A stretch of DNA of 64,000 nt from UBA2336 sp031395485 (GTDB taxonomy: Bacteria > Bacteroidota > Bacteroidia > Cytophagales > Cyclobacteriaceae). The notes under the pieces are model-generated. The model worked only from the letters and a program-made list of their open reading frames with translations, was not told the DNA's origin and did no database searches. Numbering within the stretch: position 1 is the stretch's first letter; every line of letters starts with the position of its first letter. The stretch lies in assembly GCA_031395485.1 (NCBI GenBank), contig JANNUS010000005.1, forward strand, positions 124,001 through 188,000, in the 5' to 3' direction. The position numbers and the translations under genes were made by a program. Of this stretch, positions 15,786 through 25,478 are shown piece after piece.

Positions 15786-18131
15786 ATGATCCGAACCTAT
15801 TTCAAAACAGCCTTTCGAAATTTAATCAAGCAAAAGACTGTATCCTTCATCAATATTTTCTGCATGGCCATCGCCATCAGTTGCAGCATTATTGCGTACC
15901 TCTTCGCCACCGACAATGTGAATAGCGAATGGGTTCACGAACATGCCAGCAACATTTTTATCATTGAACACAAGGCAATCGAAGACGGTGATCTAAAAAC
16001 ATTTGGTAATACACCCAATCCACTTGCAACAGCGGTACTCAACGACCACTCATCTGTTGTGCGTGCTACCCGGGTAATGTATGACATGGGAAGTGCCGTT
16101 GTAAATGGAAATAATTTCGAAGAGGTGATTGAATATGTTGATCCCGCCTTTTTGGAAATGTTTTCATTTCCGTTAGAGTTTGGTGATCCAAAAGCGTTGT
16201 ACGACAAAAATGCCATTATTCTTTCTAAAGCAGCGGCTACACGATTCTTTGGTACAGAGAACCCAATTGGTAAATCGCTTGAGTTTAAACTTGCTAACGA
16301 AAATATTTTGTTTACCGTAAAAGGTGTAGCAAAAGAATTTATTGGTCGCAGCTGTGTACGGTTTTCCATTCTTACCAACTACGAGAATTTAAGCAGGAAA
16401 AACCCCGGTCTCTTGAACGACTGGAATTCGTTTACGGCCGCCACCTTTATTGAAGTGGATAAACCAGAAAACATTGCGAAACTCTCAACTTCCATGCAGC
16501 CCTATGTTAAACTTCAAAATGCTGCCGACAAGGCAAACATGCCTGTGAAAAGTTTTGTATTTAGAAATTTAAACGAAATCTCAAATAGCGGTGATGTGCA
16601 TAACTCCATCGCTGGTGAAAGAGCCATGGCGCCCATTATTGTGCTGTCATCCATTTCTATTTTCCTATTATTACTGGCTTCGTTCAACAGTATTAACATT
16701 AGCCTGGCCGCTGTAGGTAATCGACTGAAAGAAATCGGAATTCGTAAAGTAGTTGGTGGAAACAAAACCCAATTGGTTTTACAATTTCTTACTGAAAATG
16801 TTTTAATCAGCATGGCTTCACTGCTGGTGGCTGTTGCATTGACGGGTAGCTTTTTACTGCCTGCCTTCAAAGAAATTTCTGGAGCCGGTCTTACGATGGA
16901 TCTAGGTCATCGAATGGATCTATGGCTGTATTTACTTATTCTTTTCTTCGCGGTAGGAATTTGCTCTGGACTTTACCCGGCCCTTTACATTTCTTCATTT
17001 CAACCGATTGCCATTTTGCGTGATAAACTTCAGTTCGGAGGAAAAAACAAATTCATGCAAACACTCCTCACCATGCAATTTGTTATTGCCTTCATTACCA
17101 TCATTACCAGCGTAGGACTTACATTGAATTACTTTGATCTGGGCAATCGCGATTGGGGTTATCGTAAAGAAAATGTGATGACACTTTTAACTGAAACCCC
17201 AGCACAGTATGCCCAGATGAAAAAGATTGCTTCCGAACAACCTGCTATTTCCCAGGTAACAGGTGCTGAAAAACATGTGGGTTCATACAATAGTAGTTCT
17301 ATGGCGCAAGTTGGCGATACGAAAACCAATGCCATCGTATTTGAAGTTGCCCCCGATTATTTTGATGTGATGGGGTTTAAAATACTTTCCGGAAAATTAC
17401 CACAAGCATTTGATGCCGTGGTGGTGAATGAACATTTTGCAAAACAGTTTGGATGGACAAATGGTGTTGGCGAAATTATTACGATCGACAGTAATCGGTA
17501 TAGTGTGGCCGCAATTGTGAAAGATTTTCATCACGATAATTTTATGCGCGAAATATCATCAGTAGTATTCAAGTTAGAAAAAGAGGAAGCGCTTACCACT
17601 CTGGTGATGAGGATAGACGAAGGTGCTGGTGTTCGCACCCGTGCTACTCTGGAAGCTGCCTGGATGCAACACTTTCCTCAAAGTCCGTTTGGACTTTCTT
17701 ATCAGGAAGAAAGTTTTAAAGACATGTACTATGAATCACAAGGAATATTGAGGGTGTTTATTTTTACTACCACCATTGCCTTGCTCATGTCATGCATAGG
17801 ATTGTTCGGACTTGCCACACAACGTGTACAGTCGAAGCGAAAGGAAATTTGCATTCGTAAAATTTTTGGAGTGCCGCTTGTACACGCGATGCTGCTTGTT
17901 AATGGTAACTTCCTATTGCTGTTATGTGTGGCTGCAGTAGTGGCGACACCACTAAGTTATTTTATCCTCAATTCGTTGCTTGACTCTATTTATATATTCA
18001 GGATGGATGTCGAAGGGGGACCGTTTCTAATCGCTTATGCATTAATGTTTGTAACGATACTGATTACCCTCTCTGGGAAATTTTATCAAATAGCCAAAAT
18101 AAATCCTGCCAGTATCTTACGCATTGAATGA
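15786..18131 (+). CDS. FtsX-like ABC transporter permease (MacB-like)
   Basis: A 781-aa inner-membrane protein with two FtsX-type permease halves. The start MIRTYFKTAFRNLIKQKTVSFINIFCMAIAISCSI is the standard Bacteroidota MacB-like opening, followed by a periplasmic MacB-PCD-like domain (~residues 50-270). Transmembrane groups lie at ~285-310, 335-360, 385-410, 430-450, 665-690, 710-735 and 750-770, with RLKEIGIRKVVGG and RKEICIRKIFGVP coupling-helix motifs before each permease core. Such proteins pair with an ATPase like the one at 3029, but none is adjacent. It is divergent from the ECF operon and ends in the hairpin at 18180-18210. Confidence 0.9.
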   Translation: MIRTYFKTAFRNLIKQKTVSFINIFCMAIAISCSIIAYLFATDNVNSEWVHEHASNIFIIEHKAIEDGDLKTFGNTPNPLATAVLNDHSSVVRATRVMYDMGSAVVNGNNFEEVIEYVDPAFLEMFSFPLEFGDPKALYDKNAIILSKAAATRFFGTENPIGKSLEFKLANENILFTVKGVAKEFIGRSCVRFSILTNYENLSRKNPGLLNDWNSFTAATFIEVDKPENIAKLSTSMQPYVKLQNAADKANMPVKSFVFRNLNEISNSGDVHNSIAGERAMAPIIVLSSISIFLLLLASFNSINISLAAVGNRLKEIGIRKVVGGNKTQLVLQFLTENVLISMASLLVAVALTGSFLLPAFKEISGAGLTMDLGHRMDLWLYLLILFFAVGICSGLYPALYISSFQPIAILRDKLQFGGKNKFMQTLLTMQFVIAFITIITSVGLTLNYFDLGNRDWGYRKENVMTLLTETPAQYAQMKKIASEQPAISQVTGAEKHVGSYNSSSMAQVGDTKTNAIVFEVAPDYFDVMGFKILSGKLPQAFDAVVVNEHFAKQFGWTNGVGEIITIDSNRYSVAAIVKDFHHDNFMREISSVVFKLEKEEALTTLVMRIDEGAGVRTRATLEAAWMQHFPQSPFGLSYQEESFKDMYYESQGILRVFIFTTTIALLMSCIGLFGLATQRVQSKRKEICIRKIFGVPLVHAMLLVNGNFLLLLCVAAVVATPLSYFILNSLLDSIYIFRMDVEGGPFLIAYALMFVTILITLSGKFYQIAKINPASILRIE

Positions 18132-18179
18132 TTGGAAGAACTCCAAATTAGTCTTCGACTCCGATCAGACTGACAATTA

Positions 18180-18210
18180 AGAAAGGTGGCTCTTTGATGG
18201 CCACCTTTCT
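18180..18210. terminator. Bidirectional terminator between FtsX-like permease and katG
   Basis: Perfect 11-bp stem (18180-18190 with 18200-18210, 9-nt loop) followed by ATTTTAAAA on the right, between the converging permease and katG stop codons. Confidence 0.8.
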
Positions 18211-18233
18211 ATTTTAAAAACCAGATCTAAAAA

Positions 18234-20465
18234 TCAGGCCAGATCAAAACGATCCAAGTTCATCACCTTACTCCACGCAGCCACAAAATCCTTCACAAAC
18301 TTCTCTTGAGCGTCTCCACATCCATAAACTTCAGCAATAGCCCTTAGCTCTGAGTTAGAACCAAAAATCAAATCAACACGCGTAGCTGTCCACTTCACTT
18401 CTCCAGTCGTACGTTCACGACCTTCAAAAACATCCGTAGAACCAGCAATACCTTTCCATGTTGTACCTAAATCCAATAGGTTAACAAAGAAGTCGTTAGT
18501 AAGTGTCTCAGTACGATTTGTGAATACTCCAAGTTTCGATTTATCGAAGTTCGCGTTAAGTACACGCATACCACCAACAAGTGCAGTCATCTCCGGAGCA
18601 GTCAAGGTCAGGAGTTGGGTCTTATCAACCAGCATTTCCTCTGCCGATACGGTGTACTTCTTCTTCACATAGTTGCGGAAGCCGTCACCGGTTGGCTCCA
18701 GAACAGCAAATGATTCTACATCGGTTTGCGTTTGTGAAGCATCCACACGGCCGGGTGTGAACGGAACCGTCACATTGTTACCGGCATTCTTTGCTGCCTT
18801 TTCAATACCCGCGCATCCTCCCAAAACAATCAAGTCAGCGATGGATACCGCTTTACCAGACTGCGCACTGTTAAAATCTTTTTGAATTCCTTCAAGTGCC
18901 TTAATAACTTTCGAGAGTTGAGCCGGATTGTTAGCCTCCCAATCCTTCTGCGGAGCTAGACGAATACGTCCACCATTTGCACCACCACGTTTATCCGAAC
19001 CACGGAATGTTGATGCTGAAGCCCAAGCAGTAGATACCAATTCAGATACAGAAAGTCCTGAAGCAAGTATTTTAGCCTTCAATGCAGCGATATCTTTATC
19101 ATCAATCAATTTATGTGCAACAGCCGGAATAGGATCTTGCCAGATCAATTCTTCTTTAGGCACTTCTGGTCCGAGATAGCGCGCACGCGGCCCCATATCG
19201 CGATGTGTTAACTTAAACCAAGCACGAGCAAAGGCGTCATTGAACTCATTCGGATTCGCTAAGAATCGTCTAGAGATTTTTTCGTACGCAGGATCAAACC
19301 TCAACGAGAGGTCAGTCGTCAACATAAACGGTGCATGCTTCTTTGATGGGTCGTGCGCATCGGCCACCGTACCGGCACCTGCATTATCTTTTGGTTTCCA
19401 TTGATGCGCTCCTGCCGGACTTTTTGTTAACTCCCATTCGTAACCGAAAAGATTTTCGAAATAGTTGTTGCTCCACTTTGTTGGCGTTGTAGTCCATGCA
19501 CCCTCGAGACCACTTGTGATGGTACTCGCACCATTGCCGCTTCCAAGTGTATTTTTCCAGCCCATGCTTTGCTCTTCAATGCTCGCAGCTGCGGGCTCAC
19601 GACCAACATATTTGCTTGGGTCGCCAGCGCCATGTGCTTTGCCAAGCGTGTGACCACCCGCAATAAGGGCAACAGTTTCTTCATCGTTCATCGCCATGCG
19701 ACCAAAGGTCTCGCGAATGTCTCGCGCTGCAGCGATGGGATCAGGATTTCCGTTAGGCCCCTCCGGATTTACATAGATAAGACCCATCTGAACTGCCGCC
19801 AGCGGGTTTTCTAATTCGCGATCACCAGCGTAACGTTTGTCTTCTAACCACTTGCCCTCCGAACCCCAATAAATATCTTGTTCGGGTTCCCAAACATCTT
19901 CGCGGCCGCCAGCAAAACCAAAAGTTTTGAAGCCCGCAGATTCAAGTGCGCAGTTGCCAGCAAGAATCATCAAGTCTGCCCACGATATTTTCTTACCATA
20001 TTTTTGTTTGATCGGCCAAAGCAGCAAGCGTGCCTTGTCGAGGTTTCCGTTGTCAGGCCAACTATTGAGTGGGGCAAAACGCTGTGTTCCATTACCCGCT
20101 CCACCCCGACCGTCTCCGATGCGATACGTGCCAGCACTGTGCCACGCCATACGAATAAAGAAAGGGCCGTAATGACCGTAGTCGGCCGGCCACCAGCTTT
20201 GCGAAGTAGTCATCAAATCAAAAATGTCCTTTTTCAAGGCCTTCAGATCAAGAGACTTGAATTCCTCAGCGTAGTTGAATGACTCGCCCATCGGGTTTGA
20301 TAGTGAGGAGTGTTGGCGAAGGATATTCAACTTCAATTGATTAGGCCACCAGTCGCGGTTGTTGGTACCATTGCCAGCGCTTTGCTTTAGGGCGCCACCC
20401 GTAAACGGGCATTTGCCTTCACCGTTAACATTATATGATGCGTTTGAATGTGGGGTTTTTTCCAT
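18234..20465 (-). CDS. katG: Catalase-peroxidase
   Basis: A 743-aa bifunctional haem enzyme that breaks down hydrogen peroxide. The full two-domain architecture is present. The N-terminal active site shows FIRMAWHSAGTYRIGDGRGG with distal Arg, Trp and His; the proximal His is in ALIAGGHTLGKAHGAG near residue 268; the Tyr and Met of the covalent Met-Tyr-Trp adduct are at IYVNPEG and the MGWKN region. The length equals the family norm and the frame is intact. The Rrf2-family regulator gene lies 146 bp upstream in the same direction and may control it. Confidence 0.97.
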   Translation of the reverse strand: MEKTPHSNASYNVNGEGKCPFTGGALKQSAGNGTNNRDWWPNQLKLNILRQHSSLSNPMGESFNYAEEFKSLDLKALKKDIFDLMTTSQSWWPADYGHYGPFFIRMAWHSAGTYRIGDGRGGAGNGTQRFAPLNSWPDNGNLDKARLLLWPIKQKYGKKISWADLMILAGNCALESAGFKTFGFAGGREDVWEPEQDIYWGSEGKWLEDKRYAGDRELENPLAAVQMGLIYVNPEGPNGNPDPIAAARDIRETFGRMAMNDEETVALIAGGHTLGKAHGAGDPSKYVGREPAAASIEEQSMGWKNTLGSGNGASTITSGLEGAWTTTPTKWSNNYFENLFGYEWELTKSPAGAHQWKPKDNAGAGTVADAHDPSKKHAPFMLTTDLSLRFDPAYEKISRRFLANPNEFNDAFARAWFKLTHRDMGPRARYLGPEVPKEELIWQDPIPAVAHKLIDDKDIAALKAKILASGLSVSELVSTAWASASTFRGSDKRGGANGGRIRLAPQKDWEANNPAQLSKVIKALEGIQKDFNSAQSGKAVSIADLIVLGGCAGIEKAAKNAGNNVTVPFTPGRVDASQTQTDVESFAVLEPTGDGFRNYVKKKYTVSAEEMLVDKTQLLTLTAPEMTALVGGMRVLNANFDKSKLGVFTNRTETLTNDFFVNLLDLGTTWKGIAGSTDVFEGRERTTGEVKWTATRVDLIFGSNSELRAIAEVYGCGDAQEKFVKDFVAAWSKVMNLDRFDLA

Positions 20466-20611
20466 TTTTTATAGATTAATAAATTGTTTGTGATGATACA
20501 TGCGAATTCTCTAATTATTTATGACACAAATCAGTTTTTCGGTAATTCTGTTTCACTGTTACACTAAAGCCATAGATTAATCAAATTGACGCAGTCATAG
20601 TCTATAACACA

Positions 20612-21058
20612 TCAAAGTCCCTTTTTCTTTTTTGCCAGCAGTTTTTTTTCTGTTTTAACCAGATCTTCAATCGTATCCTGCTTCATCAGTTCCACCGTTT
20701 CATTCCGAATCTTCAAAAAAGCATGACGAATGCTACACGTTACCTCATCCTCGCATTCAGCACAGCGCTCATAATATTTAAAGGTAGCACAGGGTACCAA
20801 AGCAATGGCGCCATCAAACAAACGAACTACTTCAGCCAGGTTTATATCTCGAATGTTTCGTCTTAAAAAATAACCCCCACTCTTACCCTGCTTACTTCCT
20901 AAAATGCCCGCACGGTTTAAGTCCAGTAAAATGGTTTCCAGAAATTTTTTCGGAATACTACACGCTGCCGAAATTTCCTTAATCAAAAACTTCGCTTCGG
21001 GTTGACGCCCCATATGCACGAGGGCGTGAATGGCATATTTACATTTCTTGGAAAGCAT
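20612..21058 (-). CDS. Rrf2 family transcriptional regulator
   Basis: A 148-aa DNA-binding regulator. The winged helix covers residues 1-80 (CKYAIHALVHMGRQPEAKFLIKEISAACSIPKKFLETILLDLNRAGILGSKQGKSGGYFL), a textbook Rrf2 N-terminus. Residues 93-112 carry four Cys in VPCATFKYYERCAECEDEVTCSIRHAF, the region where [2Fe-2S] or redox-sensing Rrf2 proteins bind their cofactor. It starts at ATG 21056-21058. The dyad at 21071-21094 immediately upstream is a candidate autoregulatory operator. Lying upstream of katG and divergent from tRNA-Thr/crcB, it may sense oxidative or nitrosative stress. Confidence 0.92.
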   Translation of the reverse strand: MLSKKCKYAIHALVHMGRQPEAKFLIKEISAACSIPKKFLETILLDLNRAGILGSKQGKSGGYFLRRNIRDINLAEVVRLFDGAIALVPCATFKYYERCAECEDEVTCSIRHAFLKIRNETVELMKQDTIEDLVKTEKKLLAKKKKGL

Positions 21059-21070
21059 GATTTTTCAGTA

Positions 21071-21094
21071 CTGTAAGTATAGTTATTTTTACAG
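21071..21094. promoter_or_regulatory. Candidate Rrf2 operator dyad
   Basis: Inverted repeat CTGTAA (21071-21076) / TTACAG (21089-21094) with a 12-bp AT-rich spacer, starting 13 bp upstream of the Rrf2 ATG and ending 16 bp before the tRNA-Thr gene. The position suits control of both divergent units. Confidence 0.4.
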
Positions 21095-21109
21095 AGATCG
21101 CATTGGCAG

Positions 21110-21181
21110 GCCGAGGTAGCTCAGGGGTAGAGCAGCTGTTTCGTAAACAGCAGGTCGTGGGTTCAAATCCCATTCTCGGCT
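21110..21181 (+). tRNA. tRNA-Thr (anticodon CGT)
   Basis: A 72-nt cloverleaf without encoded CCA. The acceptor stem GCCGAGG pairs with TCTCGGC; D-arm GCTC..GAGC; anticodon stem GCTGT/ACAGC with loop TTCGTAA, giving anticodon CGT at 21142-21144; T-arm GTGGG-TTCAAAT-CCCAT. The discriminator base is T at 21181. Only one base separates it from the crcB start codon. Confidence 0.95.
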
Positions 21182-21182
21182 C

Positions 21183-21572
21183 ATGAAAATAATACTTGTA
21201 CTGGCTGGTGGAGCGATTGGTACACTGGCCCGATTTCTTATGTCAGGCTTTGCTCAAAAATATGTGAGCAACGGTTGCCTGCCCGAAAGGGAGGGATTTC
21301 CGATTGGCACACTTGTCGTCAATCTTATAGGCTCTTTTGTAATAGGTTTATTATGGGGCGTTTTTGAAAATCAACCTGCTAATCACCTACGTGTTTTTCT
21401 TTTTGTGGGGGTGCTGGGTGGGTTCACTACATTCTCTGCGTACTCCATTGAAACGCTAAATTTATTCAGAGATGGCAATGTACGATTCGCTGTTTTAAAT
21501 ATTCTGCTAAATAACGTGTTAGGAATTTTACTGGCATTCTGCGGATTAGCCGTTGCTAAATTTATCCGCTAA
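21183..21572 (+). CDS. crcB: Fluoride ion exporter CrcB/Fluc
   Basis: A 129-aa four-helix membrane protein that expels fluoride as a dual-topology dimer. Family marks are GGAIGTLARF at residues 9-18, PIGTLVVNLIGSFVIGLLWG near 40-60 with the conserved Asn, and GFTTFSAYSIETLNL near 80-95 with the TTFS pore motif. The ATG at 21183 begins one base after the tRNA-Thr discriminator base, so no separate promoter or ribosome-binding site fits between them. No fluoride riboswitch is recognised upstream. Its TAA lies 4 bp from the converging CPBP gene. Confidence 0.92.
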   Translation: MKIILVLAGGAIGTLARFLMSGFAQKYVSNGCLPEREGFPIGTLVVNLIGSFVIGLLWGVFENQPANHLRVFLFVGVLGGFTTFSAYSIETLNLFRDGNVRFAVLNILLNNVLGILLAFCGLAVAKFIR

Positions 21573-21576
21573 CAAC

Positions 21577-22446
21577 CTAAGGAGCCATGCTTCTACTAGC
21601 CGAGCGCAGTTGAAAAGCAAAATAGATCGCTGTTAAAATCCATAGCCCCGTCCAAATCAAATCCGCTCCCAATACATTTGTTTTAGTAGTAATCATCTTA
21701 TCATCCATATTAGATGAAAGATTAAGGGCACTGTGAAACATTATTGGTACCCATACCGATTTAGCCTTCATGCAAGCAGTGCCAAAGGCGAACGAAAACG
21801 CAATGCATGTAATAGGCATCAATAGTAGTCCTCCCAACACTGGATATTCGGGATAATTGTGTCCAAGCAATATTCCTGGAAAATGCCAGAGACCCCATAT
21901 GATTCCTACTATTACAAACGTCTGCCTCTCAGAATACTTTTTCAACAACAGCGGTTGCAAATGAGCCCGCCATCCATATTCCTCTCCCAATGCAAATACG
22001 ATCATGTAAATCAGGTTGCCCACAAAAAATGAAAGCAAAAAGTTACCTATGAATAATATCGGGGGCTGAGGATCTGCACCAAAAATCATGGCGATACCGT
22101 GAACCTGAAGCTCACCATTTTCCATAACAAGAAAATGTGGGTTAAACTCAACAAAACCAAAAACTACTTGTAGGCCCACGCATACAAATGAGATAAGTAA
22201 AGGCACCAGCATGGCTATGGCCAGCCACTTCACTGACTTTATTGGATTCCAGTAGACTGCCTTTAAAAGAGATTGTTTAGTCAGGAGTCTATTCGCGATT
22301 GCCGCCAATGCAGGAACCCACATTAATAAAATTACCCAGTCAGATTCAGAATCACCCGCCTGATACATAAGTAAGTAAGGAGCGATCGATAATACAAAGA
22401 CCAGTGTTACATAGGTAATGATTGGATATTGTTTGATGACTTTCAT
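21577..22446 (-). CDS. CPBP family intramembrane metalloprotease
   Basis: A 289-aa polytopic protein of the CAAX-protease/bacteriocin-processing (Abi) family. The catalytic motifs are EEYGWRAHLQ near residue 158 and the downstream His in GLWHFPG near 193, plus MFHSALN near 247. About seven hydrophobic helices surround them. Its ATG overlaps the stop of the upstream serine hydrolase by 4 bases, so the two are one transcription unit; both may act on cell-envelope peptides. The specific substrate is unknown. Confidence 0.88.
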   Translation of the reverse strand: MKVIKQYPIITYVTLVFVLSIAPYLLMYQAGDSESDWVILLMWVPALAAIANRLLTKQSLLKAVYWNPIKSVKWLAIAMLVPLLISFVCVGLQVVFGFVEFNPHFLVMENGELQVHGIAMIFGADPQPPILFIGNFLLSFFVGNLIYMIVFALGEEYGWRAHLQPLLLKKYSERQTFVIVGIIWGLWHFPGILLGHNYPEYPVLGGLLLMPITCIAFSFAFGTACMKAKSVWVPIMFHSALNLSSNMDDKMITTKTNVLGADLIWTGLWILTAIYFAFQLRSASRSMAP

Positions 22447-24161
22447 TTTACTTTTTTAAGTTTTACACCAAATGCTTTAATGATTGTTTCTTTTGTATCT
22501 GATTCTACAACCTCAACGGTTGTGCCGGCATACCTGCCTAAACCAGCTACCTTCGCAAGTGAAGTAGTTTGAATATCGAGTGGCATAATCATTTCTCTTT
22601 TTACACCATGCATTCGCAGGGATAGCACAATCAGGTTATTTTGTTCTTTCACTTCCAGACTCTTCATTAATTCTACCTCGTGTGAGATAGGGTTCGCAGT
22701 TATGTACTTTCCTTTCAACTTATCCCAATCCTGGTTTGACTGCGGGTTTACTTTTACACCCAGCATTTCATTTGAACCACTCCCATCGCGTTGGGTTAAC
22801 AGCGAATACCCGTTAACACTTTCAAAGTAGAATCGCGTATCGTTCAGGCGGATGGGAATAATTCCAAGCAACCATGCTTTAGGTACAAAAGCTTGCTCCG
22901 CTACGGGTATCAATGACACTTTGATTCCCGTGATGCGTGTTACAAGGTTGTTCCCTTTTAACCTTATCGGAAGTATGAGACCAGGTTGAACATAGGTTCC
23001 TTCATAATTTTCTAATGTTGCTCGTACTATTCTAATTTTTTTCTTGTTACCCAGATTGGTTTTTTGAATATCCTTCGCTTTAAGTCCTTTTGCTTTAGCC
23101 ACATCGCGCAAAATTGAAGAACCAAGCGTATAAATATTATCACCATTTTGAGAGTTGGTGAGAATTGCAATCGCCAACCCTGCTTCCTTCGCTATTACAA
23201 GGCTAGCATTATAGTAAAGTGTAGTACCCGTATGAGACCAATACGCACCTACAAACGGCTTTTCACTTCTGGACCAGGAAAGGCCATACGAATCTCCCAA
23301 ATCCAATGGAACATTTTTATTTTGTATGGAAAACATGTCACGAAAACTTTCATGCTTAAGAATAAGAGTGTCTTCCAATAAAAGTGCCTTTGCCCATCGA
23401 CCCATGTCGGATGCTGTTGTGTACATGCCCCCTGCTGGCACATCGCGCAGGCAAGCATCAGTAGCTTCTTCACCATCTCTGTTGTAGGTTTTACTTAGTT
23501 CAACATTGCGGCAATCAAAATGTGTGCGATTCATTTTCAAGGGTGTTAAAAGATTTCTCTTTACATATTCCGGATAGGAAAGACCCGAAACATTTTCGAT
23601 TCCAAGACCCATTAAGGAGAAGGCAGGATTGGAATATGATCTAATCAATCCGGGTTCTGTTGCCAAATACTCATCGTTGAGTGAATTCAGCACTGTTGAG
23701 TAGTCACCCGCCTTTTCACTAAACATTCCTGCAAATATATCGGATGGCAATCCGGAATGGTGATATAACATAGACCGCAGTGTAACATTGCTCGCGTTCG
23801 AACCCTTCGGTCTAAACGGTAGGTATTGATTCAAAGGATTATCAATATTCCACAGCTGTTGTTCTTGTGCCTTTAGTGCGGCAACTGCGGTGAATACCTT
23901 CGTAACAGACCCAATACCAAACATAGTATTCACATCAACTTTTACGCTTTTTTCTTTGTCTGAAAAACCAAATGACTCTTCCCATACAATGCTGTCTTTG
24001 TCTAGCACTATCAGGCTTACACCCACTATGTGGTCCTTTTTCATGGTCTCAAGGATTCTCTTTCTATAGTTTCCCTTTACTGTTTCTATTGAAAATTTTT
24101 CCTGCGTCCATGCGCTTGTCACTAGACAAGTCATCATTACTGCAATCACAATACTTCTCAT
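22443..24161 (-). CDS. Serine hydrolase, class C beta-lactamase/esterase fold
   Basis: A 572-aa exported protein with a signal peptide (residues 1-19). Residues ~30-370 form the beta-lactamase-related domain: SXXK motif in GIGSVTKVFTA near residue 98, YXN motif in RSYSNPAFSLMG near 178, and the third motif SHTGTTLYYN near 323 (HTG type). Family members include penicillin-binding-protein-like DD-peptidases and esterases. The remaining ~200 residues are a beta-rich C-terminal extension. It overlaps the CPBP protease gene by 4 bp and is divergent from the LytS-type kinase. Confidence 0.88.
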   Translation of the reverse strand: MRSIVIAVMMTCLVTSAWTQEKFSIETVKGNYRKRILETMKKDHIVGVSLIVLDKDSIVWEESFGFSDKEKSVKVDVNTMFGIGSVTKVFTAVAALKAQEQQLWNIDNPLNQYLPFRPKGSNASNVTLRSMLYHHSGLPSDIFAGMFSEKAGDYSTVLNSLNDEYLATEPGLIRSYSNPAFSLMGLGIENVSGLSYPEYVKRNLLTPLKMNRTHFDCRNVELSKTYNRDGEEATDACLRDVPAGGMYTTASDMGRWAKALLLEDTLILKHESFRDMFSIQNKNVPLDLGDSYGLSWSRSEKPFVGAYWSHTGTTLYYNASLVIAKEAGLAIAILTNSQNGDNIYTLGSSILRDVAKAKGLKAKDIQKTNLGNKKKIRIVRATLENYEGTYVQPGLILPIRLKGNNLVTRITGIKVSLIPVAEQAFVPKAWLLGIIPIRLNDTRFYFESVNGYSLLTQRDGSGSNEMLGVKVNPQSNQDWDKLKGKYITANPISHEVELMKSLEVKEQNNLIVLSLRMHGVKREMIMPLDIQTTSLAKVAGLGRYAGTTVEVVESDTKETIIKAFGVKLKKVK

Positions 24162-24427
24162 TCGTTTTATTGTTTACTTCTGGTAAGATTACGGAGGCCT
24201 AAGATTTTAGGCTAACAGGATTGATCAATACATGTATTTAATTGATGATCAATACGAAAAAAATGATAACACGATTTCTAAAAAAAATGTTTTCACAAAA
24301 TGGCTTTAAAGATTTGCGTTTTTGACTCACATAATAATTTATGCTCGTCACGGATTAAAAGGCCAGTTTCATCCATTCATCGTTAACTTAAGGTTGCAGT
24401 TATGTATCTTTCTGTATCTAATTCCCT

Positions 24428-25474
24428 ATGAAGGCCCGTTCACTTGAAATTGTATTACACGTATTACTAATTCTTACCTGTCTGGTGATTATTAATGTTC
24501 CGAGTGTTAACCTATCCTTTGGTGTTTTCTCAACTGGTAGGTATGGTTTCCTATGGCCATCCATAATCGGAACAGGTATCAATTGTTTACTTTTTTATGG
24601 AAATGCCTATTTTCTAATTCCCGTATTACTACGACTGCAAAAAAAAGTGGCGTACATTGCTTCGTTAAGTATTGGTTTTGGTTTATTATCCGCAGTTGAA
24701 GTCATCGTGGACTATGTCCTTGCCATATCCGCGGGCATTGACGTAGAAGCTAGGGGTGGCTGGAGTGAGATAGTTGTTCTTGTCATAGTCATTAATCTAC
24801 TTACACTCCTTGCGTCTTTTGCATACCGTTTCTCTAAAGATTGGTTCTATCATGAGCACATTCAACGCAAGCTGAATGAAGAAAAACTTGCCGCTGAACT
24901 AGCCTTCTTAAAATCACAGGTAAACCCTCATTTTTTATTCAATACGTTAAATAATCTCTTTGCCCTAGCCATCCAAAACAAAGACGAGATAACGGCAGAA
25001 GGAATCCGTAAACTTGCCGGGCTTATGCGCTATATGTTACATGAAAGTAACAAAGAGCTCATTGAATTATCTAAAGAACTGGAATACCTCACACACTATA
25101 TTGAGCTGCAAAAAATTCGTCTGCTTAATCAACCCGGTTCACGTATTCAAATGAATGTCCTTGGTAATCCTGAACTCATTCAAGTTGCTCCAATGCTTTT
25201 TATTCCATTTATTGAAAATGCCTTTAAGCACGGAATAAGCATGAGCAATCCTTCACCAATCTCAATTCAATTTAATTTGTCAGCCAGCGAGATTCATTTT
25301 AGTGCGAATAATACAATCAACCGATTAAGAAAAACAGAGCCCGATGAAATATCGGGAGTGGGGCTTGAGAACGTTAAGAAGCGATTGAATTTACTCTATC
25401 CAAATCGGCATACATTGCAAATACACACAATAGATGATCAGTTTACTGTAACGTTAATCATTCACCTGAACTAA
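24428..25474 (+). CDS. Sensor histidine kinase, LytS/YehU type
   Basis: A 348-aa inner-membrane kinase. Four hydrophobic segments span residues ~8-30, 42-65, 75-95 and 112-138. The His_kinase domain has the phospho-acceptor in QVNPHFLFNTLNNLFALA near residue 163, followed by a GHKL ATPase with the N-box FIPFIENAFKHGIS near 260 and G-box ISGVGLENVKKRL near 313. Its stop is 4 bp from the response regulator start, so they are a two-component pair. Confidence 0.93.
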   Translation: MKARSLEIVLHVLLILTCLVIINVPSVNLSFGVFSTGRYGFLWPSIIGTGINCLLFYGNAYFLIPVLLRLQKKVAYIASLSIGFGLLSAVEVIVDYVLAISAGIDVEARGGWSEIVVLVIVINLLTLLASFAYRFSKDWFYHEHIQRKLNEEKLAAELAFLKSQVNPHFLFNTLNNLFALAIQNKDEITAEGIRKLAGLMRYMLHESNKELIELSKELEYLTHYIELQKIRLLNQPGSRIQMNVLGNPELIQVAPMLFIPFIENAFKHGISMSNPSPISIQFNLSASEIHFSANNTINRLRKTEPDEISGVGLENVKKRLNLLYPNRHTLQIHTIDDQFTVTLIIHLN

Positions 25475-25478
25475 CTCT

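Noticed and set aside
18673..20282. Long plus-strand frames inside katG
   Set aside because: They are antisense shadows of an intact, strongly recognised gene.
21071..21181. Fluoride riboswitch upstream of crcB
   Set aside because: The space before crcB is the tRNA-Thr gene, and I see no fluoride-riboswitch fold upstream of it.
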